Source of the DNA: CAIZGX01 sp044371675
GTDB lineage: Bacteria; Bacteroidota; Bacteroidia; Flavobacteriales_D; Sanyastnellaceae
NCBI GenBank assembly: GCA_044371675.1
Contig: JBILTF010000095.1
Location: 1 to 7,656, forward strand
Direction of reading: 5' to 3'
DNA: 7,656 nucleotides
The first letter of the stretch is position 1. Every line of letters begins with the position of its first letter. A program made the position numbers and the translations under genes. The notes beneath the pieces are model-generated. The model made no database searches and was not told the DNA's origin. It was given only the letters and a program-made list of their open reading frames with translations. This document shows positions 1-6,566 of this stretch, in pieces.

Positions 1-1159
1 ATGGAGTTTCCTTGCGAAACCAGAAGGTGTTCCAAGATACGTTGTGTGTAACGCCGACGAATCTGAGCCGGGAACGTTCAAAGACCGTTACCTAATGGAA
101 CGCATTCCTCACTTGTTAATTGAAGGAATGATCTTATCGAGCTACGCGCTCGGAGCAAAGACTTCATACATCTACATTCGTGGAGAGTATTTCTATGTTG
201 CTCGCATTTTAGAACAAGCCATTGAAGAAGCCTACGCTGCTGGACTTCTTGGAAAGAATATTTTAAATTCAGGATTCGATTTAGACTTGCATGTTCAAAT
301 CGGAGCAGGTGCTTACATCTGCGGAGAAGAGACTGCGTTACTTGAATCACTTGAAGGAAAAAGAGGAAATCCTCGCATTAAACCACCGTTCCCAGCAATC
401 GCTGGTTTGTACGGTTGTCCAACCGTTGTAAACAACGTTGAAACCATTGCTGCAGTTGTTCCTATTGTGAATGAAGGCGGAGCAGCATACGCTGCTGTTG
501 GAGTTGGAAACAGTAAGGGAACGAAATTAATTTCTGCATCTGGACACATTAACAAGCCAGGCGTATACGAAATTGAATTGGGAGTTCCTGTTGAAGAGTT
601 TATCTATTCAGATGAGTACTGCGGTGGAATTCGCAACGGAAAAAAATTGAAAGCGGTGGTTGCCGGTGGATCTTCTGTTCCGATTCTTCCAACCGAATTA
701 ATCTTGAAAACCGCTGCAGGTGAGCCCCGCTTAATGTCTTACGAAAGTCTTGGCGATGGCGGATTTGCAACTGGAACCATGTTGGGTTCAGGCGGATTCA
801 TTGTTATGGACGAAGACACCAGCATTGTAAAAAATCTATACACCTTCGCTCGTTTCTATCACCACGAAAGTTGCGGACAATGCAGCCCTTGTCGTGAAGG
901 AACAGGATGGATGGAAAAGATCCTTCACAAAATTCTTCACGGACACGGAACATTGGCAGACGTTGATTTGCTGTGGGACATTCAATCAAAGATTGAAGGA
1001 AAAACCATTTGTCCATTGGGTGAAGCGGCTGCATGGCCTGTTGCTGCTGCCATTCGTCATTTCAGAAAAGAATTCGAAGATTTCATTCGCAACGGCGAGC
1101 ACGTAAACGACGTGAAGCACTACTACAGACTGAACAACCTTACTGCTCCCATTAACTAA
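1..1159 (+). CDS. nuoF: NADH-quinone oxidoreductase subunit F (NADH/FMN-binding), 5' partial
   Basis: Peripheral-arm subunit that binds NADH and FMN and passes electrons to its own 4Fe-4S cluster (N3). The reading frame is open from base 2 and the gene enters from the left edge; 385 residues are visible, against about 445 in E. coli, so roughly 60-70 N-terminal residues are missing. The visible part opens with a W-S-F segment that in the family directly follows the glycine-rich GRGGxGFP nucleotide motif, which is therefore just outside. Next come the C-N-A-D-E-S-E-P-G-T motif (47-76) and the FMN-site motif GAGAYICGEETAL (302-340). The 4Fe-4S ligands are S-C-G-Q-C-x-P-C (Cys codons 872, 881, 890) and a distal Cys at 1010 in T-I-C-P-L-G. 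The GTG at 44 lies inside conserved sequence and is not the true start. The stop is 16 bases before nuoG. All key residues in the visible part are intact. Confidence 0.97.
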   Translation, partial: WSFLAKPEGVPRYVVCNADESEPGTFKDRYLMERIPHLLIEGMILSSYALGAKTSYIYIRGEYFYVARILEQAIEEAYAAGLLGKNILNSGFDLDLHVQIGAGAYICGEETALLESLEGKRGNPRIKPPFPAIAGLYGCPTVVNNVETIAAVVPIVNEGGAAYAAVGVGNSKGTKLISASGHINKPGVYEIELGVPVEEFIYSDEYCGGIRNGKKLKAVVAGGSSVPILPTELILKTAAGEPRLMSYESLGDGGFATGTMLGSGGFIVMDEDTSIVKNLYTFARFYHHESCGQCSPCREGTGWMEKILHKILHGHGTLADVDLLWDIQSKIEGKTICPLGEAAAWPVAAAIRHFRKEFEDFIRNGEHVNDVKHYYRLNNLTAPIN

Positions 1160-1175
1160 TTGAAGAACTACTATT

Positions 1176-2195
1176 ATGGCTAAAGTTACCATAGACGGAA
1201 TTGAAATTGAAGTGCCAGATGGCACAACCATTCTTCAGGCTGCACGCATGATTGGTGGAGACATTGTTCCGCCAGCGATGTGTTATTATTCAAAATTGAA
1301 AACAAGCGGTGGATACTGCCGTACTTGTTTGGTGAAGGTTTCGAAGGGTTCTGAAAAAGACCCTCGTCCAATGCCTAAGCCTGTTGCTTCATGCAGAACT
1401 ACTGTTATGGATGGCATGGAAGTGCTTAACATTACTTCACCAGAAGTTTTAGAAGCACGTGCAGGTGTGGTTGAAATGTTATTGTTGAATCACCCATTGG
1501 ATTGCCCAGTTTGCGACCAAGCGGGAGAATGTCATCTTCAAGATTTAGCCTACGAACACGGAAAAGCAGAAACGCGTTACGAATTCCCAAGAAGAGAATT
1601 CGAGAAGATTGATATTGGAGAGAAAATTCAGTTACACATGACGCGCTGCATTATGTGCTTCCGTTGTGTGAAAGTTGCCGAGCAAATTACAGACGGACGT
1701 GTTCACGGAGTAATTAACCGTGGCGATGCAGCGGAGATTTCAACTTACATTGAACAAGCCCTTGACAACGATTTCTCTGGAAACGTAATCGATGTTTGTC
1801 CAGTTGGAGCCTTGACCGACAAGACCTTCCGTTTCAAAAGCCGTGTGTGGTATACCAAGCCGGTAGACGCGCACCGCGATTGTCCAACGTGCACTGGAAA
1901 AGTTCGCTTGTGGTACAAAGGTGAAGATGTTGCTCGCGTTACCGCTCGCAAAGACACCTACGGAGAAGCTGAAGAATGGATCTGTAACAGCTGTCGCTTC
2001 GATCACAAGAAAACCAGCGACTGGGTTATTGAGGGACCAACGAAAGTTGACCGTCACTCTGTTATCAGTGCGAACCACTATGAAAACCTTCGCATGTTGA
2101 AAGCCTCAATCGATCGCCAACGCGAATCATTGCCGCACGGCGACAAAGTAAATCTTGGAACAGGAGCGCTTGATCCTAACAACGAAGAAAAATAA
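1176..2195 (+). CDS. nuoG: NADH-quinone oxidoreductase subunit G, short form lacking the molybdopterin-like domain
   Basis: Electron-wire subunit of the peripheral arm, linking NuoF to NuoI. The N-terminal 2Fe-2S ferredoxin domain (about residues 1-80) has Cys36, 48, 51 and 73 (N1b). The NuoG-type His-Cys segment has His106, Cys110, 113 and 119 (N5). A 4Fe-4S site has Cys158, 161, 164 and 208 in a C-P-V-G-A-L context (N4). After it comes a short tail with CxxC at 236/239 and CxxC at 270/273, where E. coli NuoG has its N7 cluster, and then a polar, probably flexible end (about 290-339). E. coli NuoG is about 900 residues; the whole molybdopterin-oxidoreductase-like domain is absent. This is not a frameshift, because nuoH starts 5 bases after the stop. 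I believe the short form is usual in Bacteroidota, from memory and unchecked. The ATG start gives the expected ferredoxin N-terminus directly. The role of the last four cysteines is open. Confidence 0.95.
   Translation: MAKVTIDGIEIEVPDGTTILQAARMIGGDIVPPAMCYYSKLKTSGGYCRTCLVKVSKGSEKDPRPMPKPVASCRTTVMDGMEVLNITSPEVLEARAGVVEMLLLNHPLDCPVCDQAGECHLQDLAYEHGKAETRYEFPRREFEKIDIGEKIQLHMTRCIMCFRCVKVAEQITDGRVHGVINRGDAAEISTYIEQALDNDFSGNVIDVCPVGALTDKTFRFKSRVWYTKPVDAHRDCPTCTGKVRLWYKGEDVARVTARKDTYGEAEEWICNSCRFDHKKTSDWVIEGPTKVDRHSVISANHYENLRMLKASIDRQRESLPHGDKVNLGTGALDPNNEEK
1881..1994 (+). other. Paired CxxC motifs at the NuoG C-terminus (N7-like or zinc-ribbon-like site)
   Basis: Part of nuoG, residues 236-273: C-P-T-C, a 30-residue spacer, then C-N-S-C-R-F. 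The E. coli N7 site is C-x2-C-x3-C with a distal C about 28 residues later. Here the first, second and distal positions match, the third is Val243, and an extra Cys273 follows the distal one. Four cysteines remain available, so metal or cluster binding is plausible, but which metal cannot be read from the sequence. Confidence 0.6.
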
Positions 2196-2200
2196 AGACT

Positions 2201-3229
2201 ATGGATCAGATTATTATCTATAAAATTATTCTTTGCGCAATCGTGTTTGTTGTAACGCTTGGCGCTGCAGCATACATGACCTGGGGAGAACGTAAACTGG
2301 CTTCTTGGTTGCAAGACCGCGTAGGACCAGATCGTGCGGGACCATTCGGATTGTTGCAACCGATTGCAGACGGATTGAAAATGCTTTTCAAAGAAGAAAT
2401 GATTCCAACCCATTCAAATAAATGGTTGTTCATTTTAGGCCCATCATTTTTCATGCTTACCGCATGTATGACCGGAGCGGTTATTCCTTGGGGTGCCGGA
2501 TTCACTATTGACGGAACGTTTTTCCCAATGCAAATCGCCGACATCAACATCGGACTTTTGTATATGCTCGGGGTTGTCTCGATTGGCGTTTACGGAATCA
2601 TGATTGGCGGATGGAGTTCGAACAACAAGTTCGCATTACTCGGTGCCCTTCGTGCTTCTTCACAAATGATTTCGTACGAAGTAGCCATGGGTCTTGCGCT
2701 TATCGCGTTGGTTATGCTAACCGGAACTTTGAACTTGGGTGAAATTGTTGCACAACAAGATGCCGATTACGCTTACATCGTTTATCAGCCGCTTGGATTT
2801 TTGATCTTCTTAATCTGTGCCTTCGCTGAGACAAACCGTGCGCCGTTCGACTTACCAGAAAGTGAATCGGAATTGGTCGGTGGTTTCCACACCGAGTACA
2901 GCTCTATGAAATTAGGCTTCTTCCTTTTCGCTGAATACATTAACATGTTCATCTCTTCAGCAGTGATGGCTTCCTTGTACTTCGGAGGATACAACTTCCC
3001 ATTTCAACATGAATTAGGACTGGAAGGAAATCTGCTTTCTGCCATTCAAACTGCCGTATTCCTTGGAAAGATTTTAATCTTCATCTTTGTCTTCATGTGG
3101 GTTCGTTGGACGCTTCCTCGCTTCCGTTATGACCAACTGATGAACCTCGGATGGAAGGTGTTATTGCCACTCGCTATATTCAACATTTTTATTACTGGAC
3201 TTGTGATGTATTTCACGGGAAAACTGTAA
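2201..3229 (+). CDS. nuoH: NADH-quinone oxidoreductase subunit H (quinone-site membrane subunit)
   Basis: Membrane subunit next to the peripheral arm; it forms much of the quinone cavity and starts the chain of acidic residues that links quinone reduction to ion pumping. At 342 residues it has normal family length, with about eight hydrophobic segments. Signature motifs are W-G-E-R-K near residues 28-32, the quinone-site loop D-R-V-G-P-D-R-A-G-P (39-48), S-Y-E with Glu160, and E-T-N-R-A-P-F-D-L-P-E-S-E-S-E-L (210-225) followed by the H-T-E-Y segment (230-233). The functional acidic residues Glu30, 160, 210, 220, 222, 224 and 232 are all present. The ATG lies 5 bases after the nuoG stop, and the first residues already form the first membrane helix. 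No oddities seen. Confidence 0.97.
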   Translation: MDQIIIYKIILCAIVFVVTLGAAAYMTWGERKLASWLQDRVGPDRAGPFGLLQPIADGLKMLFKEEMIPTHSNKWLFILGPSFFMLTACMTGAVIPWGAGFTIDGTFFPMQIADINIGLLYMLGVVSIGVYGIMIGGWSSNNKFALLGALRASSQMISYEVAMGLALIALVMLTGTLNLGEIVAQQDADYAYIVYQPLGFLIFLICAFAETNRAPFDLPESESELVGGFHTEYSSMKLGFFLFAEYINMFISSAVMASLYFGGYNFPFQHELGLEGNLLSAIQTAVFLGKILIFIFVFMWVRWTLPRFRYDQLMNLGWKVLLPLAIFNIFITGLVMYFTGKL

Positions 3230-3241
3230 ACCAACAACACC

Positions 3242-3832
3242 ATGAATTTAACAAACCGTTCGAAAGTTGTTGCCAAGAAGGAACTAACCTTAATGGAGAG
3301 CATGTACTTGCCTGCAATCTTCAAAGGCATGGCAATCACGCTTAGCCACTTATTTAAGCGTAAGGCAACCATTAAATACCCTGAAGAAACCAGAGAAATT
3401 GCTCCTGTTTATCGCGGTCAACACGTGTTGAAGCGCGACGAAGCAGGTGCTGAACGCTGCACGGCATGCGGACTCTGCGCTGTCGCTTGTCCGGCTGAAG
3501 CCATTACCATGGAAGCAGGAGAGCGCGAAAAAGGAGAAGAAAAATTATTCCGCGAAGAGAAGTATGCGAAGATTTACGAGATCAATATGCTTCGTTGCAT
3601 CTTCTGCGGATTGTGTGAAGAAGCTTGTCCGAAAGAAGCCATCTTCCTTACCGATCGTATTGTTCCAAGCTCATTCACTCGCGGAGAAGAAGTGTTTGGA
3701 AAAGACAAATTGGTGGAAGGCCTCGAAGAACGTGTTGATGTTACGAAGCGTCAAACACCCGATGTATTGTCTTTCAAACAAGATAAAAAACACGCGCATA
3801 ATCAAACCTTTCAAGACCGTTTAAAACAATGA
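3242..3832 (+). CDS. nuoI: NADH-quinone oxidoreductase subunit I (2x 4Fe-4S ferredoxin-like)
   Basis: Peripheral-arm subunit that carries clusters N6a and N6b and delivers electrons towards the last cluster before quinone. Two classical CxxCxxCxxxC/P motifs are present: Cys73, 76, 79, 83 and Cys119, 122, 125, 129. In the family each cluster uses three Cys from one motif and the fourth from the other. The 196 residues include an N-terminal amphipathic segment (about 18-45) of the kind that anchors NuoI on the membrane arm, and a charged C-terminal tail of about 55 residues after the second motif, modestly longer than in E. coli NuoI (about 180 residues). The ATG at 3242 is the first in frame; Met18 or Met21 are possible internal starts but less likely. 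It lies 12 bases after nuoH, and its stop overlaps the nuoJ start. Confidence 0.97.
   Translation: MNLTNRSKVVAKKELTLMESMYLPAIFKGMAITLSHLFKRKATIKYPEETREIAPVYRGQHVLKRDEAGAERCTACGLCAVACPAEAITMEAGEREKGEEKLFREEKYAKIYEINMLRCIFCGLCEEACPKEAIFLTDRIVPSSFTRGEEVFGKDKLVEGLEERVDVTKRQTPDVLSFKQDKKHAHNQTFQDRLKQ
3829..3832 (+). promoter_or_regulatory. ATGA stop-start overlap of nuoI and nuoJ
   Basis: The nuoJ ATG (3829-3831) and the nuoI TGA (3830-3832) share bases. Such an overlap usually means translational coupling by re-initiation, helping to keep the two subunits in step. It is the only overlap among the seven junctions, and it marks the switch from the last soluble-arm gene to the run of integral membrane genes J-K-L-M. 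Coupling is inferred from the arrangement. Confidence 0.75.
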
Positions 3833-4338
3833 GCTTAACTGAAATTGCTTTTTACTTTCTGTCATTCTTGGCCATCTTCAGCGCACTCGCTGTGATCCTA
3901 AGCAAGAATCCAGTATACAGCGTTCTCTATTTAATTGTAACGTTCTTCAGCATTGCGGGGCATTACTTTTTAATGAATGCGCAATTCCTTGCAGCCGTTC
4001 ACATCATTGTTTACGCCGGAGCCATTATGGTACTCTTCTTATACGTGATCATGATGTTGAATTTGAATGAAGAGCAGGAAGAGAAAACCAAAAATTGGGT
4101 GAAGATTGCCGCAGTTGTTTCTGCGTGCAGCATCATGCTCATCTTGGTTTCACTCATTTCGAAATCTACATACACCATGGGCAAAGCACCCATGGCGGGC
4201 GATGCCGGATTGGTTCAAAACCTAGGAAAAGTGTTATACAAAGACTACCTGTTGCCATTCGAATTGGCTTCAGTGCTGTTCCTAGCAGCAATGGTTGGAG
4301 CCGTTTATCTATCTAAAAAAGAAACCTCAAAATCGTAA
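3829..4338 (+). CDS. nuoJ: NADH-quinone oxidoreductase subunit J
   Basis: Small membrane subunit between NuoH and the antiporter-like subunits; its third helix contains a pi-bulge thought to take part in coupling. 169 residues with five hydrophobic segments (about 5-23, 28-49, 54-77, 91-110, 141-161). The hallmark helix V-Y-A-G-A-I-M-V-L-F-L-Y-V (61-73) is clear, with the conserved Tyr62. The family C-terminal motif L-P-F-E-L-A-S-V-L-F-L-A-A-M-V-G-A (142-158) is also present. Between helices 3 and 4 is a short acidic loop, N-E-E-Q-E-E. The start is fixed by the ATGA overlap with nuoI and gives a standard N-terminus. Nothing unusual. Confidence 0.96.
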   Translation: MSLTEIAFYFLSFLAIFSALAVILSKNPVYSVLYLIVTFFSIAGHYFLMNAQFLAAVHIIVYAGAIMVLFLYVIMMLNLNEEQEEKTKNWVKIAAVVSACSIMLILVSLISKSTYTMGKAPMAGDAGLVQNLGKVLYKDYLLPFELASVLFLAAMVGAVYLSKKETSKS

Positions 4339-4340
4339 TT

Positions 4341-4658
4341 ATGGAAATCCTTCCGAACATTACCATACAGCATTATTTGTGGCTAAGCACTACCTTATTT
4401 GCTCTAGGTGTTTTTGGTGTTCTGCTTCGCAGAAACGCAATTCTTATGTTCATGTGCATTGAGCTTATGCTAAATGCGGTGAACATTGCACTCGTAGCTT
4501 TTTCAAAAGTGCACGGCGACACATCAGGACAAGTATTCGTATTTTTCATTATGGTGGTTGCCGCTGCAGAAGTTGCTGTTGGATTGGCCATCTTAATGAT
4601 GCTTTACCGCAACTTGCGCACGACAGACACTGACGCGTTAAACAACTTGAAGGGATAA
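4341..4658 (+). CDS. nuoK: NADH-quinone oxidoreductase subunit K (MrpC-like)
   Basis: Small three-helix membrane subunit homologous to MrpC of Mrp antiporters, part of the central ionisable-residue chain across the membrane arm. 105 residues, close to the usual 100. The conserved helix-2 glutamate is Glu41, in M-C-I-E-L-M-L-N-A-V-N, and the helix-3 glutamate is Glu77, in A-A-A-E-V-A-V-G-L-A-I. These match the two functionally important glutamates (Glu36 and Glu72) of E. coli NuoK, offset by five residues because of a slightly longer N-terminus. It starts 2 bases after the nuoJ stop and ends 3 bases before nuoL. Confidence 0.97.
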   Translation: MEILPNITIQHYLWLSTTLFALGVFGVLLRRNAILMFMCIELMLNAVNIALVAFSKVHGDTSGQVFVFFIMVVAAAEVAVGLAILMMLYRNLRTTDTDALNNLKG

Positions 4659-4661
4659 ACC

Positions 4662-6560
4662 ATGGAAAAATTAATTACTCTCGTACCTCTTTTCCCACTT
4701 GTTGGATTTCTTTATCAAGTCTTCTTTGGGAAAAACACTTCGAAGCAACTCACTACCATCATTGGTTCTGGAGCCATCTTCGCTTCGTTCGTTGTATCGT
4801 TAATTGTCTTCAACAGTCAGCTTCATTCACACCACGCGGTTACCGTGAAAGTGTTCGAATGGATTCATGCTGGAAGTCTTCACATTGACTTCGCATTCTT
4901 AGTCGATTCACTTTCTTCCACTTACCTCCTATTCATTACCGGAGTTGGTTTCCTTATTCATATTTATTCTTCTGGGTATATGAGTCACGACGAAGGATTC
5001 AATCGCTTCTTCGCGTATTTGAACCTATTCGTTTTCTTCATGTTGATTCTTGTTCTTGGCGACAGTCTTGTGACGTTGTTCGTTGGATGGGAAGGCGTGG
5101 GTGTTTGCTCATTCATGCTTATCGGATTCTGGTACAAAGAACACGCGAACAACGAAGCTGCTAAGAAAGCTTTCATTATGAATCGTGTGGGTGACCTTGG
5201 ATTAATTGTCGCTATGATTTTAATCTTCAGTAACACCGGAACATTGAACTATGTTGAATTATTCAACCACGGAAAAATTGCTTCCTTGTCTCCTTCAATG
5301 CTAACGACCATCGCCATCTTCTTATTTATTGGGGCTATGGGTAAAAGCGCACAGTTTCCTTTGCATACATGGTTACCCGATGCAATGGCCGGTCCTACTC
5401 CTGTGTCTGCATTGATCCACGCTGCAACCATGGTTACTGCAGGTATCTACCTTGTAGCGCGTAACGGAGACTTGTTCGAAATGAGTCACACCGCGTCTAA
5501 CCTAGTTATGTTCGTTGGACTCATCACTGCCTTAATAGGAGCAACCATTGCGCTTACGCAAAACGACATTAAGAAAGTATTGGCCTACTCTACTGTTTCT
5601 CAATTGGGATTCATGTTCGTAGCGCTGGGAATGGGAGCGCACAGCATTGCAGTATTCCACGTAATTACACACGCGTTCTTCAAAGCGTTGTTGTTCTTGG
5701 GTTCAGGTTCTGTTATTCACGGGATGGGCGGAGAGCAAGACATTCGCAGAATGGGTGGATTGAAGAAATACATGCCAACAACACAAAAGACTTTCTTAAT
5801 CGGAACACTCGCTATCGCAGGTATTTTCCCATTCGCTGGTTTCTTCTCGAAAGATCAAATCTTGGCGCATGCCATGGAACACAACATGCCTGTATTTATC
5901 TTGTTGGTGATTGCTTCAGCATGCACAGCGTTCTACATGTTCCGCATGTACTACTTAACCTTCCACGGAAAGTTCAGAGGAACGCACGATCAGGAGCATC
6001 ACTTGCATGAATCTCCAGCTTCTATGACCATTCCTCTTTGGGTATTGGCTGTTCTTTCAATCGTTGGTGGATTCATTGGATTCCCTCACGCAATGGGACA
6101 CGCAATTCATTTCCCACATGCTTTAGATCATTTCCTTGAAGGACCTGTTCTCGTAGCTGTTGGTGACATGTCGGTTACGGTTGAAATTATCTTGGCGTTA
6201 GCTACAATGGGAATTGCAGCGGTTATGATTTACGTAGCACACAACATCTACATTGCGAAAGCCACTCCAGTTTTAGAAGACAACGAAATCACTTCTCCTA
6301 TTCACAAACTTCTGAATAAGAAATACGGATTCGATGAGTTGTACGAAGCGATGTTTAAGAAACCAGCAAACGCTATTGGACACGCATTTTCTACTGTTGT
6401 TGAATGGAAGATCATAGACGGCATTGTGAACGCTGCTGGAACTGCCGCTGAAGGAGTTGGGTCGCTTGCAAGAAGATTGCACGGCGGACACATTGCGGGC
6501 TATTTGCTCACCTTCATGATTGGATTGATTATTTTATTGATTTTGATTTTTAAAGCATAA
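4662..6560 (+). CDS. nuoL: NADH-quinone oxidoreductase subunit L (distal antiporter-like subunit)
   Basis: The largest membrane subunit, homologous to Mrp antiporter subunits, sits at the far end of the membrane arm and carries the long lateral helix over NuoM and NuoN. At 632 residues it has normal length (E. coli about 613). An N-terminal NADH-Ubq_oxidored_N-type region is followed by the proton-antiporter core. Channel residues are intact: Glu144 in G-W-E-G-V-G, Lys228 in G-K-S-A-Q-F-P-L-H-T-W-L-P-D-A-M, His253, His333, His337, Lys341 in H-A-F-F-K-A-L, and Lys397 in F-S-K-D-Q. The N-D-I-K-K-V-L-A-Y-S-T motif is at 301-311. The C-terminus (about 535-632) holds the amphipathic segment expected for the lateral helix and a final membrane anchor. 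Two His-rich loops lie at about 442-449 and 476-490. The ATG is 3 bases after nuoK. Confidence 0.97.
   Translation: MEKLITLVPLFPLVGFLYQVFFGKNTSKQLTTIIGSGAIFASFVVSLIVFNSQLHSHHAVTVKVFEWIHAGSLHIDFAFLVDSLSSTYLLFITGVGFLIHIYSSGYMSHDEGFNRFFAYLNLFVFFMLILVLGDSLVTLFVGWEGVGVCSFMLIGFWYKEHANNEAAKKAFIMNRVGDLGLIVAMILIFSNTGTLNYVELFNHGKIASLSPSMLTTIAIFLFIGAMGKSAQFPLHTWLPDAMAGPTPVSALIHAATMVTAGIYLVARNGDLFEMSHTASNLVMFVGLITALIGATIALTQNDIKKVLAYSTVSQLGFMFVALGMGAHSIAVFHVITHAFFKALLFLGSGSVIHGMGGEQDIRRMGGLKKYMPTTQKTFLIGTLAIAGIFPFAGFFSKDQILAHAMEHNMPVFILLVIASACTAFYMFRMYYLTFHGKFRGTHDQEHHLHESPASMTIPLWVLAVLSIVGGFIGFPHAMGHAIHFPHALDHFLEGPVLVAVGDMSVTVEIILALATMGIAAVMIYVAHNIYIAKATPVLEDNEITSPIHKLLNKKYGFDELYEAMFKKPANAIGHAFSTVVEWKIIDGIVNAAGTAAEGVGSLARRLHGGHIAGYLLTFMIGLIILLILIFKA
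6087..6131 (+). other. Histidine-rich segment in NuoL
   Basis: Inside nuoL, residues 476-490 contain five histidines (476, 480, 483, 486, 490) in a loop between hydrophobic segments. The i, i+4, i+7, i+10, i+14 spacing would put most of them on one face of a helix. E. coli NuoL, as I recall it, has no such cluster here. Metal binding or pH sensing is possible but only speculation. Confidence 0.5.
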
Positions 6561-6566
6561 GCACCT

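Noticed and set aside
44..1159. nuoF starting at the GTG at base 44 as a complete 371-residue gene
   Set aside because: The frame is open upstream to base 2 and encodes conserved NuoF residues (W-S-F, then P-R-Y-V-V-C-N-A-D-E), so the gene is cut by the window edge.
1160..1175. Possible internal promoter or terminator between nuoF and nuoG
   Set aside because: The 16-base gap has no hairpin or T-run and is too short for a promoter; nothing supports a transcription break.
1740..2078. 112-residue open frame on the minus strand within nuoG
   Set aside because: It lies opposite well-conserved NuoG cysteine motifs and shows no recognisable domain; it is an antisense shadow.
2150..2200. Frameshift or premature stop truncating nuoG
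   Set aside because: nuoH begins 5 bases after the nuoG stop and is complete, so there is no remnant of the missing domain to recover in any frame.
2078..2550. Minus-strand open frames of about 110 residues across the nuoG/nuoH junction and in nuoH
   Set aside because: They are opposite motif-bearing NuoG and NuoH codons, and their translations show no recognisable family or coherent domain.
3447..3824. 125-residue + strand frame inside nuoI
   Set aside because: It is a frame-shifted reading of the ferredoxin region of nuoI, with no meaningful motifs.
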